From positions 1-17,517 of the forward strand of contig JAZRUY010000197.1 in assembly GCA_045598845.1 (NCBI GenBank): a DNA stretch of 17,517 nt, in the 5' to 3' direction. Positions 6,196-14,258 of this stretch are shown one piece after another. Origin of the DNA: JAZRUY01 sp045598845. Lineage in GTDB: Bacteria; Verrucomicrobiota; Lentisphaeria; Victivallales; Victivallaceae. The stretch's first letter is position 1, and each line of letters begins with the position of its first letter. Position numbers and translations under genes: made by a program. Under the pieces are notes generated by a model. That model searched no databases and was not told the origin of the DNA. It saw only the letters and a list, made by a program, of their open reading frames with translations.

Positions 6196-8325
6196 ATGAA
6201 AAAAAATTTCCGGATTGCTCTGGCCGGCAATCCGAACTGCGGGAAAACCTGCATTTTCAATCAGCTTACCGGAGCCAGACAGCATGTCGGCAATTACCCC
6301 GGGGTAACGGTGGAAAGCAAATCCGGCTCTTTCCGGCTCGGGGATATGCGTATCGAGTTGATCGACCTTCCCGGAGTCTATTCGCTCTCCTCCGGTTCTC
6401 CCGAAGAGGAAGTGGTGTTCAACGAGTTGACCCGCCCCGGAATAGACTTGATTCTCAACGTCATTGATTCCACCATTCCCCAGCGCAGCCTTTATCTGAC
6501 CACTCAACTTGCCGAACTGCACATACCCATGCTGCTGGCGTTCAATATGAGCGATGACGCTGACCGCAAGGGATTGAAATACGATATTCCGAAACTGGAA
6601 ACTTACTTCGGCTCCCCGATCGCGCGTACAGTCGGCTGCCGCGGATCGGAAGGCATAAAGGCGCTGTTGAGCAAATTGGCTTTTTCATTGGAACATCTGG
6701 CCGATCACGGGATACCGATGCTCTCGTACGGAACGGATATCGATGATGCCGTAAGCGCTGTGGCGGAAAAGATCGATGCCCTGCAAGTCGCGGCCTACCG
6801 CCATATTCCGGCCCGTTTTTTCGCAATCAAGCTGCTGGAGCGCGATACCGCCGCCACCCGTATTTCCGCCTTCCGTCCCGTTCATGCGGAAGTGGAGTCG
6901 CAAATCATGCATCTTCGGGAAAAACATGCCATCGATGCCGATACCTTTATGGCCGACCGGCGCTACGCGATGCTGGCCGGAGCCTGCCGCGACGCCATCA
7001 CGCTTACCCGGGAACGCCGGATGGAGATTTCAGACCAGATCGATTCGGTAGTAACCAGCAAATACCTCGGTCTGCCGCTGTTTCTGCTCATTATCTATGC
7101 CGCCTTTTATTTAACTTTCACCTGCGCGGCTCCGTTCATGAATTGGGTGGAAGGTTTTTTCAGATTCGCTTCCGCGGCGCTGAGTGCTGTCTGGCCGGAC
7201 GGGACCTGTCCGTATCTGCGCTCGCTGGTCATCGACGGAGCGCTGCCCGGAGTCGGCGGCGTGCTGGTTTTCCTTCCCAATATCCTGTTCTTATTCCTGA
7301 TTATCGCGGTGCTGGAAGATTCCGGCTATATGTCGCGGGCGGCGTTCGTCATGGACGGCCTGATGCGCAAGTTCGGCCTGCAAGGACGCAGTTTCGTGCC
7401 GTTAGTGCTGGGCTTCGGCTGCAATGTGCCGGCGGTGCTGGCAACCCGGGTTATTGAATCCGAGCGCGACCGCCGGATCACGATTATGGTGCTGCCGCTG
7501 ATGAGCTGCGGCGCCAGACTTCCGGTTTATGCCATGATCGTGCCGGTATTCTTTTCCCGCTATTCCGCCACGATGATGTTCGCCATGTATGTGATCGGAG
7601 TGGCGGTCGCGCTGACCGCCGCCGGAATCTTGAAATCCACCCTGTTCCGCGGAGAGGGGGGAATTTACCTGATGGAGTTGCCGCCTTACCGGATGCCGTC
7701 CGTCAAAAGCCTGCTGCTGCACATGTGGGACCGGGGACGGATGTATCTGTGGAAAGCCGGTACTGTCATCCTGTTCGCCAGTGTGGTGATGTATCTGTGC
7801 AACACCCTGCCGGTAAAACATGAATTCAGCCGGGACTACGCTTCGGAAATCGCGGCGGCGCAAGCCTCCGGCATGCCGGAGGAGGAACGGCTGGCAACCG
7901 TCCGCGCTTTGGAAAATCTCCGTTCGGCGGAAACGCTGGAATATACCGTATCCGGCCGGCTCGGCAGGTTGCTGGAGCCGGTCTTCCGTCCGATCGGGTT
8001 CGATTGGAAACTCACCACTGCGGCCGTTGCTTCGCTGGCCGCCAAAGAGGTTTTCGTTTCACAGCTGGGTATCCTTTGCGCGACCGGAGAACCGGATGAA
8101 AATTCCGCTCCGCTCCGCGAGTATATCCGCGTCAATTACACTCCGTTGCAGGGTTTCTGCATCATGCTGTTCTGCCTGCTCTCAATTCCGTGTCTGGCCA
8201 CTCTGGCGGTTATCCGTCAGGAACTTAACTCCTGGAAATGGGCGGCGGCCGAGGCGGGAGGTCTGTTGGTTATAGCGTGGACGCTGACCGCCGCCGTTTA
8301 TCAAATCGGCTCGTTCTTTTCGTAA
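6196..8325 (+). CDS. feoB: Ferrous iron transporter B
   Basis: FeoB imports Fe2+ across the inner membrane using an N-terminal G-protein domain. All G motifs are present: G1 GNPNCGKT (11-18), G2 Thr in GVTVE (36-40), G3 DLPG (57-60), G4 NMSD (117-120) and a G5-like segment near 146-152. The two gate repeats follow, with the typical LGFGCNVPAVLATR and MSCGARLPVYAM stretches carrying the conserved cysteines. The C-terminal part (KEVFVSQLGIL and the last helices) is complete. At 709 residues the length is normal. The start is supported by GAGG eight bases upstream. No feoA or feoC lies next to it: the upstream neighbour is the terminated secretin pair and the downstream one is convergent pgsA. 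Iron-dependent control is likely from the family but not shown here. Confidence 0.97.
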   Translation: MKKNFRIALAGNPNCGKTCIFNQLTGARQHVGNYPGVTVESKSGSFRLGDMRIELIDLPGVYSLSSGSPEEEVVFNELTRPGIDLILNVIDSTIPQRSLYLTTQLAELHIPMLLAFNMSDDADRKGLKYDIPKLETYFGSPIARTVGCRGSEGIKALLSKLAFSLEHLADHGIPMLSYGTDIDDAVSAVAEKIDALQVAAYRHIPARFFAIKLLERDTAATRISAFRPVHAEVESQIMHLREKHAIDADTFMADRRYAMLAGACRDAITLTRERRMEISDQIDSVVTSKYLGLPLFLLIIYAAFYLTFTCAAPFMNWVEGFFRFASAALSAVWPDGTCPYLRSLVIDGALPGVGGVLVFLPNILFLFLIIAVLEDSGYMSRAAFVMDGLMRKFGLQGRSFVPLVLGFGCNVPAVLATRVIESERDRRITIMVLPLMSCGARLPVYAMIVPVFFSRYSATMMFAMYVIGVAVALTAAGILKSTLFRGEGGIYLMELPPYRMPSVKSLLLHMWDRGRMYLWKAGTVILFASVVMYLCNTLPVKHEFSRDYASEIAAAQASGMPEEERLATVRALENLRSAETLEYTVSGRLGRLLEPVFRPIGFDWKLTTAAVASLAAKEVFVSQLGILCATGEPDENSAPLREYIRVNYTPLQGFCIMLFCLLSIPCLATLAVIRQELNSWKWAAAEAGGLLVIAWTLTAAVYQIGSFFS

Positions 8326-8420
8326 TCCGTACTGCTTCCTGTTCCGTTGGCGAATCATCCGGAAACGGAGAACGATCCTGATAAGGTCAGACAGTTGCGT
8401 TGTTTCACGGAACGGGGCGG

Positions 8421-9107
8421 TTACTTCCGCGGTATGTCAGACCGGTCCGCTGTTCCGCCGGTATTCGGGGAATCCTGCATGAAAAGGGCGCGGTAACGGA
8501 AAAAATACCCTGCTCCGGAGCCGATCGTCACCAGCACAATACCGCACAGATAGGTCATCCAGATATGCCACAATCTGATGCCGTAAACCGTGCCGTCGGA
8601 AAGCCGGATGATACCCATGGAGCTCTCGCGCAGCCAATCCACCGCACCATCCTGCTCAAACACCCAGGCGGCGCCGGCAAGCGCCAGCATCACCATCTGC
8701 AAGGCGGTTTTTAATTTTCCCCAGCGGTCGGCCGAAATGACGATCTGCTTTTTCGCTGCCAGAGTGCGCAACCCGGTAACCATGAATTCCCGGCAAAGCA
8801 CCGCGATGGCGATCCAGGCAGGCATCAGGCGGTACTCCACGGCCAGCAGCATGGTGGCGGTGACGAATATCTTGTCCGCCAGCGGATCCATCAGGGCGCC
8901 GAAATCGGTTATCTGGTGCCATTTGCGCGCCAGATAGCCGTCCAGCAGATCGGTGAGCCCGGCGAGAATCGCCAGGATATACCCGCCCAGCCGCATAGGG
9001 AAAAGGCAGTCTTCCGGCACAAAGGATTTTTCCGCCAGCGTAGCGCAGATCACGAAGAATACTATCATCAGTATTCTGCTCATCGTCAGGATATTAGGAA
9101 TATTCAT
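8421..9107 (-). CDS. pgsA: CDP-diacylglycerol--glycerol-3-phosphate 3-phosphatidyltransferase
   Basis: The enzyme makes phosphatidylglycerol phosphate from CDP-diacylglycerol and glycerol 3-phosphate, the committed step to phosphatidylglycerol and cardiolipin. The CDP-alcohol phosphotransferase signature is complete: D53-x2-D56-G57-x2-A60-R61-x8-G70-x3-D74-x3-D78. The protein is 228 residues, slightly long for PgsA, with several hydrophobic segments. The start is clear, with GGAGG (9118-9114) six bases upstream. It is the last gene of the lptF/G-IMPase-rimO-pgsA unit, 34 bases after rimO, and converges with feoB. Other members of the family (phosphatidylserine or cardiolipin synthases) share the motif, but the N-terminus MNIPNILTMSRI and the adjacency to rimO favour PgsA. 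Confidence 0.93.
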   Translation of the reverse strand: MNIPNILTMSRILMIVFFVICATLAEKSFVPEDCLFPMRLGGYILAILAGLTDLLDGYLARKWHQITDFGALMDPLADKIFVTATMLLAVEYRLMPAWIAIAVLCREFMVTGLRTLAAKKQIVISADRWGKLKTALQMVMLALAGAAWVFEQDGAVDWLRESSMGIIRLSDGTVYGIRLWHIWMTYLCGIVLVTIGSGAGYFFRYRALFMQDSPNTGGTADRSDIPRK

Positions 9108-9141
9108 CAGCGTCCTCCGGTAAATTATGTTAATAAAAACG

Positions 9142-10509
9142 CTATCCCCGTTTCCGTTTCGGACGGATATATTCGGCGGAAAAACCGTCCGCGGCGGCGG
9201 CGGTTATCCGGATATTGATTTCGTCACCGCATCCGCACCGGAGCGGAACGCCGCGGATTCTGATACAGGTGTCGATGTCGGGGGAATCCATCGGACCGCG
9301 GGCGATACCGCTGCCGTCCCCGGCGGCGTCGAGCAGCACCGGCAATTCGCGGCCGATCTGACCGCGGTTGACCGCCGCCATGATCCGGCGCTGAATCCGC
9401 ATTATTTCCGCGGCCCGCCGCTCCGCTGTCTCAGCCGGCACCTGATCCGGCAGCGCCGCGGCGGGAGTCCCGGCTTCGGCGGAATATGCGAATACGCCGC
9501 AGCGCTCGAATCTCTGCTTACGGACGAAATCGGCTAATTCCGCGAATTCATTCTCGCTTTCTCCCGGGAAACCGGTGATGAAAGTGGTGCGCAGGGTAAG
9601 TCCGTGAATACGGCGGCGCAACTCCGCCAGCAGACTGATTATTTCCGCTTTGCTCACATGCCGGTGCATGGCGGCGAGGATGCGGTCGGAAATATGCTGC
9701 AGCGGAATATCCAGATACGGTATCACCTTGGTATCGGCGCGGCTCATGAAATCAATGAATTTTTCATTGTAATGGGCGGGATGAGTATAGAGCAGACGGA
9801 TTTTGAAATCACCGTCCAGCCCGTTCAGTTCTTCCAGCAAACCGGTCAAATCACCGGAGCCGTTTTCTTCCGTTCCGAAAGCGGTGATGTCCTGTGCCAC
9901 CAGCACCAGTTCGCGCACTCCGGCGGCGATCAGATCGGCCGCCTCGGAAATCACCGAGGCGGCGGAACGGCTGCGCAAAGCCCCGCGCAACCCCGGAATA
10001 GCGCAATAGGTGCAGCGGTTGTCGCAGCCGTCGGCGATTTTAAGATAGGCGACATGCGGCAGAGTAAGCTGCAGACGCGGCAGCGTATGGTCGCCCAGAT
10101 AGACCGGTTCCTGTTCCGGTTTCCGCCTCGCCGGCGCTGCCGCGGGGCGGTTCAGCAGTTCCGCTAAATGCGGAATATCATCCACTCCCGTCCAGAAATC
10201 CACTTGCGGGAAACGCTCCCGCACCGGCGAGCGCCGGTCATATTCGGTCAAACACCCCGATACAATCAGAATCCGGCCGGACCGACGCTGTTTCCAGTCA
10301 CATCCCTCCGCGATGGCGGAATATGCCTCTTCGCGCGCCTCCGGCAGAAAAGCGCAGGTGTTGATCAGATAAATATCCGCGTTTTCCGGGTCGAAACTCA
10401 AGACGCAACCGGCGGAAAGCAGCCCGCCGGCCATAACCTCGGTATCCACTATGTTCTTGGGGCAGCCGAGCGCCACCAGAAACAATCCTTTGCCGGTCAG
10501 CCGGTCCAT
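9142..10509 (-). CDS. rimO: Ribosomal protein S12 methylthiotransferase RimO
   Basis: RimO adds a methylthio group to a conserved aspartate of ribosomal protein S12. The N-terminal UPF0004 domain carries the three cluster cysteines C16 (ALGCPKN), C52 (NTCAF) and C86 (SGCL). The radical-SAM motif is C162-x3-C166-x2-C169 (GCDNRCTYC). The HPAHY and PYLDIPLQH segments are typical of the methylthiotransferase family, and a C-terminal TRAM-like domain follows. At 455 residues the length is normal. ALGCPKN and the RimO-like spacing separate it from MiaB. AGGAG six bases upstream supports the start. The ATG follows the stop of the phosphatase gene directly (TAAATG), so translation is probably coupled. 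Confidence 0.95.
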   Translation of the reverse strand: MDRLTGKGLFLVALGCPKNIVDTEVMAGGLLSAGCVLSFDPENADIYLINTCAFLPEAREEAYSAIAEGCDWKQRRSGRILIVSGCLTEYDRRSPVRERFPQVDFWTGVDDIPHLAELLNRPAAAPARRKPEQEPVYLGDHTLPRLQLTLPHVAYLKIADGCDNRCTYCAIPGLRGALRSRSAASVISEAADLIAAGVRELVLVAQDITAFGTEENGSGDLTGLLEELNGLDGDFKIRLLYTHPAHYNEKFIDFMSRADTKVIPYLDIPLQHISDRILAAMHRHVSKAEIISLLAELRRRIHGLTLRTTFITGFPGESENEFAELADFVRKQRFERCGVFAYSAEAGTPAAALPDQVPAETAERRAAEIMRIQRRIMAAVNRGQIGRELPVLLDAAGDGSGIARGPMDSPDIDTCIRIRGVPLRCGCGDEINIRITAAAADGFSAEYIRPKRKRG

Positions 10510-11367
10510 TTACTTCTCCTTGTGCTCCGTCATGCTTCCGGATATATAACGCCAGGCCGTCTCGTCCGGAGCGATGATCAGATAACCGCGCTGCAGCCAG
10601 CGCCGCGGTCCGGCATCCGCGCCGAACCTGAAATTCCGCCCCGCCGCGGCGAAATCAAAATCCGAACCGTCTTCGAATTTCATGGTGAATCCGGCGGCGC
10701 GCAGCAACGGGGCGCCGCCGGCGAAATCCCAGAGCTTGCAATACTGGACATAGGCGTACAGCCGGCGGTGCAGCAGCCCGTAATACACCCCTACGCAGGT
10801 TCCCCACAGAAACAAAGTGTTGCGGAAAGTCATGCGTCTGGTCCTCGCAGCATGCTGCGCCGAACACACCGGCAGACGGTCGAGATACGGCGGCGCGTCA
10901 AGATCGAACCGCGCCGTTTCCGGGCTGCCGCTCTGCAGGCCGCAGGCGCGGAACAGTTCTCCGCGGCAGCTTATGAACGCTTCATCCTGCACCGGCAGAT
11001 AAATTGCGCCCTCGGCCATGCTTCCGTTGCGCATCAGCCCCAGCGACACTCCCCACAGCGGCACTCCGCACACATAAGGCGCGGTGCCGTCTATCGGGTC
11101 GATCACATAGCAGGAGGGTGCCGTCAGCGCTTTATCCAGATACCCGGCATCGCAATCGCCGATACTTTCTTCGCCGATGGCAAAAATTCCGTCCGACGGC
11201 CGTGACAGCCGGGAAATCAGCATCCGCTCTATTTCCGTGTCGGCGGCGGTAACCGGTGAATTATCCGCCTTATACTCCGGCGCGATGCGGCAGTACCGCT
11301 TCAGCCCGGCGGCTCCGGCCGCGGTCAGCAATTCCAGTATCCTGTCGATTTTCCAGTCGTTTATCAT
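10510..11367 (-). CDS. Inositol monophosphatase family protein
   Basis: The protein has 285 residues from the ATG at 11367. The Mg2+-dependent phosphatase motifs are all present: DNSPVTAADTEIE (35-47), GEES (65-68), the metal-binding DPIDGT (90-95) and WDFAGGAPLLRAAG (213-226). The family covers inositol-1-phosphatase, CysQ (PAP phosphatase), HisN-type histidinol phosphatase and fructose bisphosphatase. I cannot separate these from the sequence; its general look is closest to the HisN-like branch. The start is 13 bases after the stop of the permease gene and lacks a good Shine-Dalgarno, which suggests coupling. An in-frame ATG at 11394 overlaps the permease stop and is an alternative. An ATG at 11520 would put a Trp/Arg-rich, non-homologous extension on the protein and is unlikely. 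Confidence 0.88.
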   Translation of the reverse strand: MINDWKIDRILELLTAAGAAGLKRYCRIAPEYKADNSPVTAADTEIERMLISRLSRPSDGIFAIGEESIGDCDAGYLDKALTAPSCYVIDPIDGTAPYVCGVPLWGVSLGLMRNGSMAEGAIYLPVQDEAFISCRGELFRACGLQSGSPETARFDLDAPPYLDRLPVCSAQHAARTRRMTFRNTLFLWGTCVGVYYGLLHRRLYAYVQYCKLWDFAGGAPLLRAAGFTMKFEDGSDFDFAAAGRNFRFGADAGPRRWLQRGYLIIAPDETAWRYISGSMTEHKEK

Positions 11368-11380
11368 GCCCGCCGCCCGC

Positions 11381-12694
11381 TCAGTTGCGGTCATAGTAAA
11401 TACGCAGCGCGCCGGAAGCAATGAACACCAGCGTCGGCGCCAGCCCCGCCACTGCGGCCGGCAATATTCCGGCTTTACCGAGCACCATGAAAATCTGGGC
11501 GACCACGATGTAACCCACAATCAGGGCGATAGCGGTGATGATGGCCATCATGCTGCCGGTGCGTTCGTTTTTGGTGGCGAGCGGAATACCGAGGAAAACG
11601 GCCAGGAAACAGGCCCACGGGAAAGCCAGACGGTAATAGAAAACCGTCATATAAATCGCCTTCACCTTATCCGCCATATACGGTGAACGGCGCACCAGAC
11701 TCCAGATCACCCAGGTCGGCAGATCGTTCTTTTCACGGACGGAATTCAGAATATCATCGGGGCGTTCCGGCACCACTTTCTGATCGACCGACAGGGTATC
11801 GAACGGGATTTCCGCATGCAGCCGGGAAATTCCCTGACTGGCCGTATACATGGTTTCATCGTTGCGGTCGTAGGAGATGAAATATCCTTCGGAAAATTTC
11901 CAGATTCCGGATTTCTTGTCATATTCGGTCTGACCGCCGAAAATATCCACCCGGCGCCCTTCCAGTTCTTTTTTCACCCGCCGGACCATTTCGTCATGCG
12001 GCATTGCAGTGTACTTTTCGGAGCGGTCGGCAAAAACCGCCGCAATGATCTTCCGCTGCTCTTCCTCGCCGCGGGAGAATATCACCTGATCCGCCAGCGG
12101 TTCCGTCCATACGGTTTTCAGCCACACATCCCGCTGGCGGTCGCCGCGCACAAACTCCTGAAACAGCCACTGGCGTTTGTGATCGGGACTGCGGAATACC
12201 AGAAAAGCCTGCACATACCGCTGCTGTTCGGCTATCTCGGTAAGAATCCGCTCCGCCTCGCGCGAGGTGCGCGGAACGAATTCCTCATTGAAGAATATAT
12301 TAACCCCGGTCACCAGAATTCCCATGAGCAGAATGGAGCCGCTGCATCGGAACAACGATACGCCGGAGGCGCGCATGGCGGTGATTTCCATGTTTTTGCC
12401 GAAAGCGGCCATGGTCCACATGCAGCCGAGCAGCATGGTGATGGGCAGGATGAACAGAATATTGCCGGGCAGCCGGCACAGCAGATAGAGCAGGATGATT
12501 TTCCAGGATATGCCGGAATCCAGAAACTCGCTGATATCCCGGTAAACATCTCCCAGCATGAACAGAATGATGAAAACCAGCAGCAGAATACTGTATTTAA
12601 TCAGAAATTCCCGCAGGATATAACAATCCAGTTTCCAAAGCGGAAACCAGCGGCGTTTCTGCGGTTCGGCATTTTGCGATATTTCACCGGGCAT
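11381..12694 (-). CDS. LptF/LptG family permease (lipopolysaccharide export)
   Basis: The protein has 437 residues and the YjgP/YjgQ architecture. It begins with a cytoplasmic start and an early transmembrane helix (about 35-48), followed by further helices to about 135. Between helices 2 and 3 is the family segment EITAMRASGVSLFR (103-116). A large periplasmic domain (about 140-335) follows, then three C-terminal helices after the KAIYMTVFYYRLAFP stretch. LptF and LptG together with LptB2 lift LPS from the inner membrane. Only one copy is here, so I cannot say whether it is LptF or LptG, and its partner must be elsewhere. AGGAGT six bases upstream fixes the start. It is the first gene of the operon and has a good promoter about 100 bases upstream. 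Confidence 0.9.
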   Translation of the reverse strand: MPGEISQNAEPQKRRWFPLWKLDCYILREFLIKYSILLLVFIILFMLGDVYRDISEFLDSGISWKIILLYLLCRLPGNILFILPITMLLGCMWTMAAFGKNMEITAMRASGVSLFRCSGSILLMGILVTGVNIFFNEEFVPRTSREAERILTEIAEQQRYVQAFLVFRSPDHKRQWLFQEFVRGDRQRDVWLKTVWTEPLADQVIFSRGEEEQRKIIAAVFADRSEKYTAMPHDEMVRRVKKELEGRRVDIFGGQTEYDKKSGIWKFSEGYFISYDRNDETMYTASQGISRLHAEIPFDTLSVDQKVVPERPDDILNSVREKNDLPTWVIWSLVRRSPYMADKVKAIYMTVFYYRLAFPWACFLAVFLGIPLATKNERTGSMMAIITAIALIVGYIVVAQIFMVLGKAGILPAAVAGLAPTLVFIASGALRIYYDRN

Positions 12695-12801
12695 AACGGG
12701 ACTCCTGCAAGAAAAAACTATTCTCCGCCGCCGCGGGCGGCATCACCGCGGAATCCGCAGACCGGCGCTTGTAAACTTCTTTATTGATAATACATACGGA
12801 T

Positions 12802-12830
12802 AATATACACTCCGGAAGAATACCGGGCAA
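12802..12830 (-). promoter_or_regulatory. Promoter of the lptF/G-IMPase-rimO-pgsA operon
   Basis: On the minus strand TTGCCC (12830-12825) and TATATT (12807-12802) are separated by exactly 17 bases. The start site would be near 12795, giving a GC-rich leader of about 100 bases that contains a 6-bp hairpin (12727-12741). Confidence 0.6.
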
Positions 12831-12860
12831 TGCCGCCGGAGCGGTATAAGCGATAAAATA

Positions 12861-12887
12861 AAAACCGCTCCTCTCAGGAGCGGTTTT
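12861..12887 (-). terminator. Rho-independent terminator after pgk
   Basis: A perfect 12-bp stem (AAAACCGCTCCT / AGGAGCGGTTTT) surrounds a 3-base loop, 22 bases after the pgk stop. Read on the minus strand it runs into TTTTTATTTT. Confidence 0.95.
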
Positions 12888-12909
12888 ACCGCAATCTAAC
12901 GGCGGACGG

Positions 12910-14163
12910 TTACTTGTCGCAGAGCGCCGCCACGCCCGGAAGTTCCTTGCCTTCCAGGAATTCCAGCGAGGCGCCGCCGCCGGTGGAGATATGAGTCATC
13001 TGCGAAGCCAGGCCGGAGGCGTTCACCGCCGCCACGCTGTCGCCGCCGCCGATGATGGAAACTCCGCCGTTCGCTTTGACCCGGGCCACCGCCTGGCAGA
13101 CCCCGTTGGTTCCGTTGGCGAACCGCGGCATTTCAAAGCAGCCCATCGGGCCGTTCCAGACCACCGTTTTGGCATTCTTCACCGCATCGGAGAACAACTT
13201 GATGCTCTCCGGCCCGATATCCAGTCCCATCCAGCCGGCGGGGACTCCGCCGGAGACGATTTTGGTTTCGGCATCAGCCGCGAAATGATCGGCGGCGATA
13301 TTATCGACCGGCAGCAGCAGTTTTACTCCGCGCTCTTCCGCCGTCTTGGGCATTTCCGCGGCATACTGGACCTGATCGGGTTCGCAGAGCGAATCGCCGA
13401 TTTCCTTGCTCTGGGCTTTCATGAAAGTGTAGGCCATGCCGCCGCCGATGATCAGGGTGTCCACCTTGGTCAGCAGGTTGCGCACCACCGCCAGTTTGTC
13501 GGAAACCTTGGCGCCGCCGAGAATCGCCACGAACGGACGGACCGGATGCTCCACCGCATTGCCGAGAAATTCGATTTCCTTTTCCATCAGGAATCCGGCC
13601 ACCGAGTGCTCGATGTATTTGGTGATGACAGCGGTGGAGGCATGGGCGCGGTGAGCGGTGCCGAAAGCATCGTTGCAGTAGATGTCTCCGTAGGAGGCGA
13701 GTTTCTGCGCCAGAACCTTCTGCTGCTCTTTCAGCGCCGCCTTGGCCGCCTTGAATTCCTCGTCGCTCTGGCCGTCCTTCTGCTTGAGTTTGGCCTGTTC
13801 TTCCTTGTGATAACGGGTGTTCTCGAGCATTACCACATCGCCAGGCTTCATCGCCTTCACCATATCATCGGCGGCGGCGCAGTCTTCGGCGAACAGCACC
13901 GGCTTGCCGAGTTTTTCGGCCAGATAGGCGGCCACCGGTTTAAGAGTGGTGTCGGCGGTGATGCCTTTTTCATCCGGACGGCCGAGGTGGCTCATCAGCA
14001 CCAGACTGCCGCCCTGCTCCAGCACATACCGGATGGAGGGCAGCGCCCCCTTGATCCGGGTGTCGTCGCGGATCACGCCGTCTTTCACCGGCACATTGAA
14101 ATCCACGCGCATCACCACGCGTTTGCCCTGAAGATTCACATCTCGGAGAGTTTTCTTGTTCAT
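12910..14163 (-). CDS. pgk: Phosphoglycerate kinase
   Basis: Pgk transfers phosphate from 1,3-bisphosphoglycerate to ADP in glycolysis. The substrate-binding motif VVMRVDFNVPVKDG (16-29) and SHLGRP (58-63) are present. So are the region DAFGTAHRAHAST, the hinge region AILGGAKVSDK, and the nucleotide-binding C-terminal motif GGGDS. At 417 residues it is slightly longer than most bacterial enzymes. The extra length comes from a Lys/Glu/Gln-rich insertion after NTRYHKEE (about residues 120-148), in a place where eukaryotic Pgk is also extended. GAGGT (14174-14170) six bases upstream supports the start. It lies 95 bases downstream of gap on the same strand, with a hairpin between, and ends at a strong terminator. 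Confidence 0.98.
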   Translation of the reverse strand: MNKKTLRDVNLQGKRVVMRVDFNVPVKDGVIRDDTRIKGALPSIRYVLEQGGSLVLMSHLGRPDEKGITADTTLKPVAAYLAEKLGKPVLFAEDCAAADDMVKAMKPGDVVMLENTRYHKEEQAKLKQKDGQSDEEFKAAKAALKEQQKVLAQKLASYGDIYCNDAFGTAHRAHASTAVITKYIEHSVAGFLMEKEIEFLGNAVEHPVRPFVAILGGAKVSDKLAVVRNLLTKVDTLIIGGGMAYTFMKAQSKEIGDSLCEPDQVQYAAEMPKTAEERGVKLLLPVDNIAADHFAADAETKIVSGGVPAGWMGLDIGPESIKLFSDAVKNAKTVVWNGPMGCFEMPRFANGTNGVCQAVARVKANGGVSIIGGGDSVAAVNASGLASQMTHISTGGGASLEFLEGKELPGVAALCDK

Positions 14164-14207
14164 ACTGTTACCTCGTTGAATTTTTAATCATGCGGTACAT
14201 AAGATAA

Positions 14208-14236
14208 ACGGGCGGGCGGTTTCGCCGCCCGCCCGT
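14208..14236 (-). terminator. Strong GC hairpin between gap and pgk (terminator or processing element)
   Basis: A perfect 12-bp stem (ACGGGCGGGCGG / CCGCCCGCCCGT) encloses a 5-base loop, 22 bases after the gap stop. On the minus strand it is followed only by TTATCTTAT, a poor U-tract. It may be a partial terminator or a 3' end stabiliser that lets gap mRNA exceed pgk mRNA. Confidence 0.65.
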
Positions 14237-14258
14237 ATTGTTTCAGGCAATTCCCCGG

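Noticed and set aside
8326..8420. Possible convergent terminator between feoB and pgsA
   Set aside because: Complementary stretches around 8340-8375 need two bulges and a long loop, and there is no T-run on either strand. I see no supportable feature in this gap.
10168..11205. 345-codon open frame on the + strand opposite rimO and the phosphatase gene
   Set aside because: The minus strand carries complete motif-bearing enzymes here. The + strand frame has no motif and straddles two real genes.
12712..12741. Attenuator-like hairpin plus T-run in the lptF/G leader
   Set aside because: The 6-bp stem (12727-12741) is separated from the T-run by nine bases, so it is not a standard intrinsic terminator.
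11816..12787. 323-codon open frame opposite the LptF/G permease gene
   Set aside because: The permease has a clear membrane pattern, a Shine-Dalgarno and a promoter. The antisense frame is a His/Gln/Arg-rich shadow.
12991..14187. 398-codon open frame antisense to pgk
   Set aside because: It mirrors pgk almost exactly. Its His/Gly/Val-rich translation has no recognisable motif and comes from the biased codon use of a highly expressed GC-rich gene.
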